This document shows positions 1 through 10,483 of a stretch of DNA of 64,000 bases, piece after piece (the first letter of the stretch is position 1; each line of letters starts with the position of its first letter). Origin of the DNA: Psococerastis gibbosa. Its lineage: Eukaryota; Arthropoda; Insecta; Psocodea; Psocidae. The stretch covers positions 1,860,001-1,924,000 of the forward strand of contig OZ020488.1 in the NCBI GenBank assembly GCA_963971405.1. The letters are read 5' to 3'. Under the pieces are notes generated by a model that did not search any database, was not told where the DNA came from, and saw nothing but the letters and a program-made list of their open reading frames with translations. Both the position numbers and the translations under genes were made by a program.

Positions 1-1180
1 AATAACAACTTCCACTTTGGCACTTTTCCTGTGTCTTGCCTGCGTTTTCAAATGCTTTAAGCAAGCTCAACTCAGTTCTTGGCGATGTTAAGACATAAAA
101 TGGCTTAAAGGTAAGTGTCATAGGTGAAGGCACTTGACAAACAGTTGCCTTGCCACCAGTAAACAAAATTAAACATGAGTATACCTATTTTATTGTAGCC
201 TAGCTAGCAAACTTTAACTGATTATTTCGTTGGGTTAACTGATGTAGGCCACACTCGGGCATTTGCCCAGTGGCGTGATTTTTATAAATTGTTGTTATAT
301 TGTATATTGTCTCATTGTATCGTACTAAAATATATTCATTCATATTCATTCATACATTTCGAAACTCAAGACGAGATAACAAGGCTTCTTGTACCAAATA
401 AAAACCATTCAAGACACCAGCTTTTGTACATAGGTTTTTTGACGTTTCTCTAACTGCGGCAATTATTCGGATTTTTCCATTATTACAAAACTGTTACATT
501 GTAGGTTTTATTCTACTAAATTTTATACTTTTTGGACTGTATAAGATAAAAAAAAGATAGGTATTGTACTTAACTTTTGACCCCAGAGTGACAAGTCATT
601 TTTGTACTTAGAGCTGGGGATTTATGCTTTGATTTTTATTGATTGTTCAATTATATTTATACTTACTTATACTTTTTACAATAGCGCACCTACTGATTGT
701 ATTTAAAAAATATAATTCTTATGTTTTGCTTGAATTTTGGCACGTTTGTTTTATACTAGGCTATAATTAAGCCTGGGCTGTACGGGGCATTGCATAATAA
801 GTTTAAGAAAAACCGTCGACCATGAAACTGGTATGAGCGGCATTCCTTTACGATATCCATCATTCTTTACGACAATGCAATGTGGTGTTAATGAGACTTT
901 TAGGAGCCGCAAACAAAAATACAAGGGGGATTCCATAGACACCGACACACAGTGCAGCGCTGCATTAATAATACCGTAACCATGAAAACAAACAATTCCT
1001 TCGTCGAGTCCATACAGAAGCTATGAGACATACAATAGGTAAGCTACAGAGATGGAGGGGAGAGGATGGGCTCAATGATACGTAGGCTATAAGATACTAA
1101 AGAGGGTAAGAAGGTGCTCTATGCATGAATGGAAGATCAGATGGTTAAATTTGTAATCAGATTGGGCATCGGGCTTTAAA
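1..1180. other. gene-free AT-rich intergenic sequence
   Basis: No coding region, RNA gene or clear repeat structure was seen here. Short open frames lack family motifs and look random. The stretch ends at the TAA target site of the Harbinger-like element that begins at 1187. Confidence 0.5.
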
Positions 1181-1271
1181 ACATAAGGCGGCAATTCCAC
1201 CGACCTCGTTTTTCATAATGCATTGATGAGAATGCATTGACGAGGTAGCAGACATCATAAATAAGTCTCTG

Positions 1272-1611
1272 CCATATTTTAAGAAGACCCTGCAAGACCG
1301 ACGCCGAAATGAGGACATACGGTTGGAGATGAAAACTGCTGATGTCGCACTGAAACTGAGGGAAAGAAGACTCAGCTGGTGGGGCCACGTCGAGAGGAGA
1401 GAGGAAAAATCCCTCCTAAAGCGTATACAGAACATGACACTACCTGGACCCAGCCCCCGGGGAAGACCGAAAATGAAACTCCCCAGAAAAATCGAAGAAG
1501 ACATAAGGACTCTCGCTCTGAACAAGGAAGACGCTCTAAACAGAGTTGTTTGGAAACGCCGCTGCCGTGCCGCCGACCCTCCCTGAGGACAAAGGCGATG
1601 TAAAAGTGAAA
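1272..1611 (+). pseudogene. RTE-like non-LTR retrotransposon, C-terminal end
   Basis: The frame through 1323-1586 has the typical RTE/Bov-B carboxy-terminal pattern: LSWWGHVERR, then a GRP motif, then an IEEDIRTLAL segment, then an RVVWKRRCRAADPP-type end. Upstream, KKTLQDRRRNEDIRLEM continues in the same frame. The reverse transcriptase and endonuclease domains are absent, so this is a 5'-truncated copy. After the stop the sequence passes into GTAAAAGTGAAAGTAAGTAG, and a related tail is seen at about 60890-60935. Confidence 0.65.
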
Positions 1612-1665
1612 GTAAGTAGATACTTAACTTATCTATTATAAATTAAGTTATAATAGGGAGACTTA

Positions 1666-2231
1666 TTAAGGCCACACCGGAGGGTTGTGGCCTTGACCGT
1701 TGAGCGTTGAATACATAGAAATATAATAGAACTGGAGCGGCGGGAGTCATAATATGTCTTACGAGGCACCCGTTAACCAAAAGCCAACTATCAGAGATAA
1801 GTACCAACGCAAAAAATATCAGTCTTACACATTGCAGCATAGCAAAGCGGATACCTGGACCCGGTCAAATACTCTGTAGTTTAGTAGTGAGCTTGTGCAG
1901 GCTATTTCCCCGCCGAATTGCATACTTATCTTGTCCAGGCTACACTAGCAGCCATATTGATAACGGTCTCCAGCCACGGGATCGTTGAATATCCATTTTA
2001 TAAACAAAGCCCCGCGTCTCGTACCTGTTCCGTATTTGACTTGTATTATTTCAAATAATTGCAGTTTTACCTATTTCTGGCGCTTTACTGTCAAATTAAG
2101 TATTGAGCTTCTGACTAAAGTGCATTTCATTACAAAAGTTGGAGGTTTTTCTTCCCTGTGGGGCACGTAAAAATGTTCTAAAAGGTATGTTTTTAATTGC
2201 TTCATGCACAAATTTTAGACCTAATGTAATT
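1666..2231 (+). repeat. dispersed repeat R, copy 1
   Basis: This ~570-bp sequence is repeated, in inverted orientation, at 23952-24440. Both copies share the stretch read as NIHFINKAPRLVPVPYLTC in one frame, but stops and differences make coding unlikely. Copy 2 lacks about 60 bp present here between about 1920 and 1980. The shared sequence stops at ACCTAATG in both copies, and in copy 2 that point is the edge of the large palindrome. The family is not recognised. Confidence 0.6.
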
Positions 2232-2402
2232 GTAATTTTTGGTTTAGTCAATAGTGTAAGCATGTCTACGCGTATACTATACCCTTCTATCGATTTTTAC
2301 TATACCACTGCGGTTTAAAACATATATTACGAACCCTCTGCAAAGACATTTCCCGGCCAGGCACGTGACCCCCTCCGGTACCACGTCATGTCATGTGCAT
2401 TA

Positions 2403-2543
2403 GGCGGTGTTTCCACATACGTCAATCGTCAATGAGAAATGTGGAATTGAAGGTTTAGCAGACATTAAAGACATACTAAAAATTCTGCTACCACGTCAAA
2501 ACCATATTTCTCATTGACGATTGACGTATGTGGAAACACCACC
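2403..2543. mobile_element. small Harbinger-like MITE with near-complete inverted termini
   Basis: The element begins GGCGGTGTTTCCACATACGT and ends with the inverted partner, the arms pairing for about 40 bp. TTA is duplicated on both sides (2400-2402 and 2544-2546). The interior carries CTGCTACCACGTCAAAACC, also found in the MITEs at 4192 and 9220, so these three belong to related families. Confidence 0.65.
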
Positions 2544-2575
2544 TTATGAAAAACGAGGTCGGTGGAAATGCCGCC

Positions 2576-3924
2576 TAATAGCCTATTATACCCGTCCATC
2601 TGAAAATATGAAGTGATTTAGTATTATTTTAATTTTTTTAAACAACTATTTATCTATTTGTATTAACAAATCTTTTCATTTTTGCTTTCCAATAGTATAG
2701 CTATCCATTTGAGGCACACATGTTATTGTTATTGAATTGAATTTAGTCTAGTCCCCAAGCACATTCTTAGGAACATTTGGGGTCGAGAATTGTAGATATG
2801 TGTCCTGTACCTTGAGATAGAGTTAAATACATTTGATTTGATTTGAGTATTAGTATTATTAGATGCTAACTTGTGAAACATTCAATGAACTATTGTATTA
2901 AGTTGGCAGTCAATTCTCTGTTTTATATTATGGCGCACATTAGGCTACATTACATTAATTTGGCGCAGTCAGCCTGGTTTTTGGCCGCTCTAACAATAGT
3001 CCTCCACCTTTCGTGGTCCTCAGCCACGGTCTTCCTTTAGGTCTTCTTCCTCATCGGGCGGTTTCCCAAAGAGCTTTGGTCGGTCTGCTATCGGGCATAC
3101 AATATAATAATGTGTAATGTTTACAGTACATAATACAAAAGTAATCTTCTTCTTTTCCTTCGTCCGTTACTCCACGGACCAAGGGCATATATTCAACAGA
3201 AAATACAAGGCATACAATATTTCATAGAGTACACAAAACCCCTGAGGGGTTTGTCTGGGCTAGTTTGAATACATGATATCACCTCAGGCAGAAAAAGAAA
3301 AGATTTTCAAATATATTTTACATCAAAACATAATTAAGTTTTATTTTAAAGTTTTTTGAAATATTAAATATAAACCCAAAGTTATCCTTTACTAAAATAC
3401 AATCACTGAAAAGACATTTACTATGAAAAGATTATTTGTTCATTTGCAGTAAGTATACTCCACGTAATAATAATTGTTATTAATTGATATAAAATTAATT
3501 AACAGCATATTGTTAATTTGTAACGTGTTAAGGGAGAAAGAATGGGCCAATCTGAACATCAACTTAATGCCACCTGCAGGAAAGAAGAGGTCCTTCCCCT
3601 TCCCCCTCCCCCATAATGAGGGTTCTGCGGGGAATAATTAACTCGCCACTTTGCAGCTGCAAGGGCAACAGCGGCGCGGGGGGGGGGGGGGGGATTCCAG
3701 ATCCCATTATCTCAGCAACCGCAACTGACCCCTCTCTCCTTGTTGCCACCTCTCCGCCTACCCACACTAAACCTGCTTACTACTTACTACTAATTTAGTA
3801 ACATCACGGGAAATCAATACAGATTTGTGTTCCAAAATCAATTTTTTGGTTGCTGGGTAGAAATTTACTCCGTTGGGTGGAGAATAGGGACTAACGGCAA
3901 ATTAGTAGCACTATACCAGAAGCC
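2576..3924. other. gene-free stretch with a possible retrotransposon tail and a G tract
   Basis: No gene is visible. Around 2740-2846 the sequence resembles a non-LTR 3' tail: a short T/C-rich hairpin, then a TTTGATTTGATTTGAG iteration. A run of about 15 G lies at 3679-3693. The open frames crossing it have no recognisable domains. Confidence 0.4.
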
Positions 3925-4155
3925 ATGAGTTATTGATGACATAAAATCAGGGAGACTCACATGGCTGGGTCATGTCGAATGAATCAATAAGGCAGTAAAC
4001 CGAGAAAGAGGTCATATGGCGTTAGTGAAAATCTCCGGAAGCTTAATGTCCGCTTCTGGAAGAGAAATTTGGCAGCAAGAGACGAGAGATGGAACGACGT
4101 GGTTGCAGCGACCGAGGATCTAAACGGACTGTACAGCAAGCCTAAGTAAAGTAAG
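3925..4155 (+). pseudogene. decayed RTE-like retrotransposon C-terminal end
   Basis: In shifting frames one reads a GRLTWLGHVE-like motif, then RKLNVRFWKRN and an ARDERWNDVV-like segment, the standard order of the RTE-clade carboxy terminus. In-frame stops and at least one frameshift show that it is dead. It ends near GCCTAAGTAAAGTAAGTA, a tail similar to the other RTE relics in this window. Confidence 0.5.
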
Positions 4156-4191
4156 TATAGTTACGTATGTATGGTACAATCCTGCTTTTTA

Positions 4192-4572
4192 GGTGCCCAT
4201 TCCATTGACCGGCTAGGGCTATTTCCAAAACGGTGACGTGGTAGCAGACACTCAAGACTTAGGTGGCGTTCCACCGACCTCGCATTGCAGAATTGACGGA
4301 AATGTTTATTTTCCTCTATGCCATAGTTAAAATTGATCAATGATCATACAATAAAATCACAAACAAACAAACTAAAATTAAAAAATGGCTTCATGGGATA
4401 TGTTAATTACAAACATTTTAATAGATTTCTATAAAAAGAAAAATAAACATTTCCATCAATGTCACTTGCAATCTGCAATGCGAGGTCGGTGGAGATGCTA
4501 CCTAAGTCTTGAGTGTCTGCTACCACGTCACCGTTTTGGAAATAGCCCTAGCCGGTCAATGGAATGGGCGCC
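4192..4572. mobile_element. Harbinger-like MITE with ~100-bp inverted arms
   Basis: The left arm starts GGTGCCCATTCCATTGACCG and the right arm is its inverted copy ending GGAATGGGCGCC. The arms pair for about 100 bp, including the shared CTGCTACCACGTCACCGTTT block. TTA flanks both ends (4189-4191 and 4573-4575). The central ~150 bp is AT-rich and non-coding. Confidence 0.7.
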
Positions 4573-5007
4573 TTAAGCTACCGATAGGAATCTAAGGATC
4601 TACTGTGGTTGCCATTCATTCTCTCGCACGCTCCCGCTTGAGGGCGCACATGTGTTTGAAATTTAAACACGGTAGCGGGTAGACTGTATTGTATTTTTGA
4701 CTAAAAAACATCTATTTTTCTGGAAATAAAATAAAAACGAAAAAATAGAGAAAATCGCCAAAAAACTATGTTCTTTTTTAATTGACTTATGCATTTGGCT
4801 ATAACAATGCATTAATATTTATTTGGCCTAGCCTTTTTTTGGGGTAAAAATTAAAGTCAAAAAATTTCCATCTCGTTTGAATTTAAAATTTCATATTGTA
4901 GGTGAGGTACAAGGTGGGCGTGCAGGTTAATTAGGGGGGGGGGGTCAAATGGCGGCCTTGCTATTACTGTCCCACCCCAACTATTGTATAGTATATTATT
5001 ATTAGAC

Positions 5008-5319
5008 CAGAGGCGTAAACTTTTAGAATGATGGCAGAGGCAAAACTAAGTAGACCTTATGACGTCATAAGGCAGGATTTAAGGAAAAATTGAAAATATA
5101 AGAGCAAAATAGTAGGGTTTTACGAATTTTAATAGTTGTAAAGTATAGCTGTAGATTTTACAAAGCTAAAAAAGGAATGCTTATATTAATATTGCTGCAA
5201 AGGGAACCATGAAGTATGGACCACGTCTTAGAATGCTCAAGGCTGGGGGAGCCCCCCCCCCCAAAAGGAGCTGGGGGGCGAGTTGGACCTTGCCCCCCCC
5301 CCCCAACTTTACGCCCCTG
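5008..5319. mobile_element. hAT-like non-autonomous element with C tracts
   Basis: The termini are CAGAGGCGTAAAC and its inverted partner TTTACGCCCCTG. Two C tracts lie near the right end. The inside carries a segment (AAATATAAGAGCAAAATAGTA and following) that recurs in the elements near 46450-47240. The target duplication is unclear, so the superfamily is inferred from similarity to the better-bounded elements at 27367 and 46306. Confidence 0.45.
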
Positions 5320-6620
5320 ATTTAAACTAACTTGTACTATTTGATCATCAAGCTTGGTTCTGTTCTATTCGCATGAGTTCCTGACGGCATTTATGTCCAT
5401 ACTAAGCGCCTATTGTATTTGTACAGTCAGTTTTGAGTCGGCCCATGAAATAATTATCTTTTCGTCAGTGCTAAATTTATTCACTTAATCAACACTGCAA
5501 CTCATTCTACACTTAGGCCACGCAATCATCAGAGCGGCTGGCAGCTTCATCGACCTCTGGGACACATTGCAACGTTCTGCCCGTTGAAGCAACTAATTAC
5601 CAACTGATATAGACTCTGCGAGTTTTTCTGTCTGTCAACTTGTCCGCTTTGATTGATTTACTGGAGGTTGGCTGCCATGAGCTCGCCAAAGATGCCGCGC
5701 TCTCACTCGCAGAGGCTCCTATACTTAACTTTCGAAGCAATCCGTCAGCTTTGAGCGAAGGACACCTAATTACTCTCCGCAGTTGCTCTTTGCAATTCAT
5801 TCTTACGTACTGCCTGTCAGCGAAGAGCCCTGAGTCCGACAGGAAAAAAACTGGCCGTCCGTCTCATGGGATGACGGATCCCTACTAATGAGAAATGTCA
5901 ACGGTCGGCTTGTGGAAGCTCTGCCATGAATCACTCGCTCAAATAACCTTTCCCAACATCAGAATGCTCGCTATAGGTATATTGCAGGAATCGCTGGTTT
6001 AAGATTTGCTATGCCCTCTCAAGCAAGGGGTGTCCTGCACCAAAAATTTATAACTTAAATGTCTTTATTAGTTAGACCAGGGGTCCGGATCTCGGGAACC
6101 CCTGACTCCGGAGCCAACCAAGGCTAACCTAAGTCTCCACGTTTTCCTCCCGTACTTAGATGCTCTACTGACAACGAGTATAATATGCACTCTTAATGCA
6201 GATCTAGACCGATGCATTTGCATTATGATGTCTAGCCTTGCATGTTGGTTTGCTACTTTAAAGCATATGCATCCCCCGCCAGCTCGGGCTCCATTTTTCA
6301 ATCTCTTCCTTTCTTTAATAATTCTCCTACCATGTCTTTCTATAACTTCTAATTGCTGTTATAAGATAACATACAATATTATAATAGAGAGATAAAAAGA
6401 AAAAGAAGCCCAGTTTTGAGGGCTTATCTTAATATACTGTATATATTTCGACTGTCCGTGTGTATGCTCCGGGCCTCCTTTCAAACAACTGGACCGATTA
6501 TGATGAATATTGTTTTGTGTGTTCAAGGAGATTCGAGGATGGTTTAGATTAACACTTTCGTCCACTGGAGAATGTTTTTATAATTTGATTTAGGAATATT
6601 TTACATTGGTGCGTGTACAT
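5320..6620. other. gene-free intergenic stretch
   Basis: Open frames at 5640-5888 and 6068-6301 were inspected and show no recognisable motif. They overlap open frames on the other strand and sit in plain intergenic DNA. Nothing else could be supported. Confidence 0.4.
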
Positions 6621-6629
6621 GGCTGCTGG

Positions 6630-6905
6630 TACTGCCAACATCAACCGACATCTAGCGGCAGACTGCACTACATTTAATTTTCGTTTATCCCGACAGTTGG
6701 CGCTACCATCGCCAACCGACATCAACTGACATCTAGCGGCAGACTGCGCTACCATTAATTTTCGTTTATCCCGACAGTTGATGCTGTGTGTGTGTTGTGT
6801 GCGACCACAATTAATTTACATGAGCAGTGACTGCGAGGCTGTAGGCCGAGCTGCCGCCTGATTTACATGAGCAGTGACCGCAAGGCCGAAGGCCGAGCTG
6901 CCGCC
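6630..6905. repeat. two short tandem duplications
   Basis: A ~75-bp unit containing CATCTAGCGGCAGACTGC and TTTTCGTTTATCCCGACAG occurs twice (about 6638-6702 and 6713-6780). It is followed by a second tandem pair of ~50 bp built on TTTACATGAGCAGTGACYGC and GGCCGAGCTGCCGCC (about 6814-6905). No coding or RNA function is evident. Confidence 0.6.
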
Positions 6906-6919
6906 CGTGGCAGACGCAA

Positions 6920-7690
6920 GTGGTGGAGGCAGGCTTGTATTAATATAAAGATCTAGGTACTACCTGTGTCGTGTTACCAGATGCATCGCATGCTGTGTAT
7001 ATTGGCAGAGACTCGCACAAGTACAAGCTATCTAACAACTACTCGTATGTCCTCGAATGATATTAAACATTGTTATTCAAAATTTTAAAATAAAAATGAA
7101 TTTTGAATATGGACTGACTGTGCAATATAATGTGAAAGAGGAAAATGTATATGCAGTAGGTTTCCGGTCCTGTCACATCATCTTTCCAATTTTGCTGGCA
7201 TGTCGGAGCATGTCGCTGCGGCAGTCAGCCCCGATTGGATCTGTCAGTTCCCCCCCTCCCCGTCTCCCCCCAAATTGGAATGCCTTTTTACATTTTTCCC
7301 TGTCTGACTGTCCCCATGTTTCTGGTTTTTTCCCGTCAAAAGCCTATCGATTGTGCGAAATAGATGACAGAAGCAGGATCAGTGGAGGGAGTGATGTCGA
7401 ATTTTTTGTTTATGGTAAGGGGGGGGGGGGTTAGATGTAGATGTAAATGTACATTGATGCATACAATATGGTACGTAAACTCATCTTTGTTCATTATAAC
7501 CCATTATTGTTTGACTATGGCAACGTTTTCAAAACAAACTTAGCACCTTAACGAGCTTGGTGTTCTATTGCACTTTTGCAATCGGATATTAAGGAATAGG
7601 TTTAATTAATACGTCCTTTTTGGAAATTGCTCCCCACTAGCCCTATATGCTTCTGGGTCAAGTCAGGTCCCTAAGTCTCACCAAAAAAAT
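6920..7690. other. gene-free stretch with a G tract
   Basis: A 125-codon open frame at 7057-7434 has no domain features and ends in a G homopolymer at about 7420-7430. No RNA gene or inverted-repeat element was found. Confidence 0.4.
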
Positions 7691-7749
7691 GGTTCTACCC
7701 CATTATTGGTATCACTCCTCCAGCAGCCGTCCGAAGCTCCGTTCTAGAT

Positions 7750-8215
7750 GACCTTGAAAGAATGAAAGTAGAGGAGGACCTCCTGCACCCACCGCATGGG
7801 CAGATAGCTGGGCGCAACAGTCTGAGATCCAGAAAGAGCTTTCTCAGACGTACCACACGGGTGGATGGAACAGCTAGCCGCAACCGCATTGGCAGATGGA
7901 AGAACCTAACTCCAGAGGCAACGCAACGCATGGCAACGCTAACATCCAGGAGCCCACTGCCTTACCCAACCTGGCAAATCCTCAATCAGCTAAGAAGGGG
8001 TGTCCACGATGTCGCGCGAACCTCTGTAGGTGGGGGCAGACAGAAACTAAGGCCAACTGCAAGACGACAACCTCATTCTGCCGGTGGTTTGATGAAGCTG
8101 TGTCCCTCGCAAATCCTTTCGATGCCAATGACAAAGCGATCAAGGCCTCAACATATGGAAGGAACGTGTCGTAAGCCCGAACACGGTAAGTAAGTAAGTA
8201 CAAGAAATGGTAATA
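7750..8215 (+). pseudogene. non-LTR retrotransposon 3' end with (TAAG)n tail, decayed
   Basis: Read across frames, this shows WQILNQLRRGV, then an NLCRWGQTET-like segment, then LANPFDANDKAIKASTY, the carboxy-terminal layout of a non-LTR retrotransposon protein. The ending matches the relic at 43257-43500 (minus strand), which reads LAEANDKAIQAATYW. Both finish in TAAG/TAAGTAAG repeats. Frameshifts make it non-functional. Confidence 0.5.
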
Positions 8216-8825
8216 ATCGCGGCTTGTAAGACAATTCTTGATGGATCCATGAACGTTGACATGGAATGTTTTGTTACTCGTATTACTAATAATGGTGACG
8301 ATGACTGGAGTGCGCAGGTGGGGGAGCAGCTGACTTTTGACGGGAATGGATGGGAGCGTTAGTAAAGTAAATCTCCTGTTATGACCTATAAAACCTTCTT
8401 GGAGCACTTAGCACGACTCGTCAGCTCGCTCCTCGTAATTCTCCCGAACCAAGCTCCGGCAGTGGCGGATCCACACTCTGTCAACACGGCTTTTATTGCA
8501 GTTCACGCGTAGGTTGACAAATGTTATCGCTTTTAATTCAAATGAAGTCAAATTGTTATTGCAATTGAGTTGTTCGATGCAGGTTCAAACGTAACAATTG
8601 ACCAAACTTTTGTAAAGCGATGAAAAGTTAATCGATATGAGAGAATACCAATATATTAAATAAATAAAGCATACAATGTTGTAAAGTTTTGTTTAAAAAA
8701 ATATATTAAACGCAATGGCACTAAGCCATTGTCAGACTACGCAAACACTAACAACCATTCACAAATTTTACAAGACAAAGTTCGAACTAGTAGGCTAGTG
8801 TTGTGGGTGCTAGATACTAAATTAT
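8190..8825. other. gene-free stretch
   Basis: A minus-strand open frame (7982-8407) overlaps the retrotransposon relic and has no recognisable domain. Nothing else is supported between the (TAAG)n tail and the Penelope-like fragment. Confidence 0.4.
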
Positions 8826-8829
8826 CCCA

Positions 8830-9110
8830 AACGTCATAATTATCATCATTAAAGATGTTTCTATCCAATTTCGTTGTTTTATAGCTTCGCTCACCTCTAA
8901 CCTCTAGGGAATCCAGTAATTTGTCCCTACTCCCTATATGTAAGACCCTAATATAGACTAACCCTCAAAATTGCACGGATATGTTGAGCCGGGCCGGAGC
9001 ATGAGAAGTTTCAGGCTTGCCTATCCCTCTTTTATGCGCTTTAATCCTAACCTGAAAATGCCTTCCGGTCTGGCCCAAATAAAGGCTAACACGTTTACAA
9101 TAAATAAATA
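8830..9110 (-). pseudogene. Penelope-like element fragment (GIY-YIG end)
   Basis: On the minus strand one reads CKRVSLYLGQTGRHFQVRIK followed by AHKR, which matches the GIY-YIG nuclease core (the YLGQTGR block) at the carboxy end of Penelope-like retroelements. Further downstream in another frame an LHIGSRDKLLDSLE-like segment continues the expected tail. Only this end is left, with a frame break between the two parts. Confidence 0.55.
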
Positions 9111-9219
9111 AATAATTTATACAATCCACCTGACCTTGTACCTGAAAAAATACTGACGGTATGGACCTACAATTAAATTGAAAGTATATACTTACGATCA
9201 AATTCTCACAAATTAGTTT

Positions 9220-9330
9220 GGCGGGGTTTCCACATACGTCAATGGTCAGTGGCAAATGAGGTATTTAATGTCTGCTACCACGTCAAAACCATATTTACCA
9301 TTGACCATTGACGTACGTGGAAACCCCGCC
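9220..9330. mobile_element. small Harbinger-like MITE
   Basis: The ends are GGCGGGGTTTCCACATACGT and its inverted partner, pairing for about 40 bp. The loop carries the CTGCTACCACGTCAAAACC block shared with the MITE at 2403. TTT lies on both sides, an off-consensus 3-bp duplication. Its right end is only 16 bp from the edge of the large palindrome. Confidence 0.6.
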
Positions 9331-9399
9331 TTTTGGATTAGTTACTAGTAGAGTAGAAAGGGGGTTTCTGGCGCTTATCCCACCCCCCGTCGTGCTATC

Positions 9400-9760
9400 C
9401 CATCTATCCCCCGCGGGTGGTCTATCTATTTTTGTGTGTTACCCCTCGTGGGTGGTCTGAGGTTCTGGCACCATGATCGTTTTTTTTTTTATAATTACTA
9501 ATTTGTGAGATACAGAGTTATTTTTTTTTATTTTTTTATTTTTTTTATTTTATTTTTTTTTTTTATTTATTTATTTTTTTTTTATTTTTTTTTTAATGGT
9601 GTTAATTGAATTAAAACATTTCTTTCTTCTTCTTTCTTCTTCGTGGGTGGTCTTTGTACCCCGCCGTGCTTATCCCGTTGTCTATCTATCTCTGTACCAG
9701 GTGGGTGGTCTATGACGCACCCCCCCCCCCCCTCCCCGTACAGCCAGACATCTAGAAGGT
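9400..9760. promoter_or_regulatory. left subterminal iterations (GTGGGTGGTC) and T-rich tract
   Basis: The motif (C/G)GGGTGGTC occurs at about 9414, 9449, 9643 and 9701, with another copy at 10950 just before the polymerase leader. It is often followed by TCTATCTAT. A ~110-bp T-rich run (9481-9593) and a 13-C run (9720-9732) lie between copies. Iterated motifs near the ends of replicating linear DNAs commonly bind initiation or end-recognition proteins; that role here is inference. Confidence 0.45.
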
Positions 9761-9770
9761 TCTAAATGTG

Positions 9771-9877
9771 TCGTTACAAAAGGCATCACCTTGGGTTGAG
9801 GAGCTTAGTTGAAGCCAAACCTTCATTCAAGACTCAAGTAATACCACTTTATACGTAAAATTGTATAATCTTACAAC
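9771..9877 (+). promoter_or_regulatory. leader/promoter module of the OB-fold-like gene, left arm
   Basis: This 107-bp segment ends at the start codon at 9878 and is nearly the same as the segment at 10961-11062 before the polymerase. Shared blocks include ACAAAAGGCATC, CCTTGGGTTGAGGAGCTTAG and ACCTTCATTC, and finally AATACCACTT. The similarity stops being strict near the ATG. Two genes sharing one module argues for common transcriptional control. Confidence 0.6.
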
Positions 9878-10183
9878 ATGACATCTCTATTCAATAAAGT
9901 TAATGCTATCAACCAAGTAGCCGGGCCTACCATACCAATGCGAAAGCTAGTGATTGGAGTTAAATACCTAATATTGAAAATAGTGCAAATCGAAAAAACA
10001 GAATATGGACCAGCTGTAAAAGTCATACTGCGAGGATTGGAAAAAGAAGTCGTGGAATGTTTTGTGCCTCAACAATATCTGCCAGCCTTTCAACAAAGTG
10101 AAGTTACTCCAGGAGCTGAGATGTATCTTATCGTTTCAAGCCATCGGGGAAAAAATAGTGTCAACCTACAGATCATAGAATGA
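9878..10183 (+). CDS. 101-residue OB-fold-like protein, left arm (candidate ssDNA-binding protein)
   Basis: The intact frame starts at an ATG directly after the shared leader module. The product is 101 residues, without signal peptide or membrane segment. It alternates short beta-strand-like stretches: KLVIGVKYLILKIVQIEK (about 23-40), then TEYGPAVKVIL, then EVVECFVPQQYL (about 57-68), and a final MYLIVSSHRGKNSVNLQI (about 82-99). This order of five strands with a G-P turn fits a small OB fold. Placed next to a DNA polymerase and under the same leader, a single-stranded DNA-binding role is the best guess. This is inference from pattern and context; no family name is claimed. The right-arm copy translates to the same protein. 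Confidence 0.7.
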   Translation: MTSLFNKVNAINQVAGPTIPMRKLVIGVKYLILKIVQIEKTEYGPAVKVILRGLEKEVVECFVPQQYLPAFQQSEVTPGAEMYLIVSSHRGKNSVNLQIIE

Positions 10184-10483
10184 ATATTTCATGATGTATT
10201 ATTATTGTAAACTACAGAAATAATGTAAATATATGAATAATTTCTATATATATTTTTGTTCTTGTTTTATTAATTGCATAATTAGTTTTAAGCTTATAGT
10301 TAGATGATGATGAGTATTAAAAACTAATGGTTGAAAGAAACAAGCTATTGCTTCAGTCATAATCGAGTACTTGAACGGTGAAGGGTTATCTTAATCATAG
10401 ACTATGAAATGATGTAAATCAAATAATTAAACGAGTACATTAGCTAATTAATTTTAATAAATCTATCCGAAGCATATGTTTAT
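10184..10483. other. spacer between the two element genes
   Basis: The 300 bp after the OB-fold-like gene is AT-rich and has no open frame. It ends where the 195-bp tandem repeat begins. Confidence 0.5.

Larger units (their letters stand above)
1187..2575. mobile_element. PIF/Harbinger-like non-autonomous element (composite)
   Basis: The left end begins GGCGGCAATTCCACCGACC and the right end is its inverted partner, with the shared sequence running about 30 bp to CTCGTTTTTCAT. A TAA trinucleotide lies directly outside both ends (1184-1186 and 2576-2578), the TWA type of target duplication used by PIF/Harbinger elements. No transposase is present. The interior is a mosaic: an RTE-like retrotransposon tail, a copy of dispersed repeat R, and a second small MITE near the right end. 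The low-divergence ends and the matching target site make the boundaries convincing; the superfamily is inferred from the 3-bp duplication and GGCGG-type ends. Confidence 0.6.

Noticed and set aside
5597-5888. Overlapping open frames on both strands
   Set aside because: No domain, codon or context support; both are more likely chance frames in intergenic DNA.
7057-7434. 125-codon open frame
   Set aside because: It runs into a G homopolymer, has no domain signals and no homology that I recognise.
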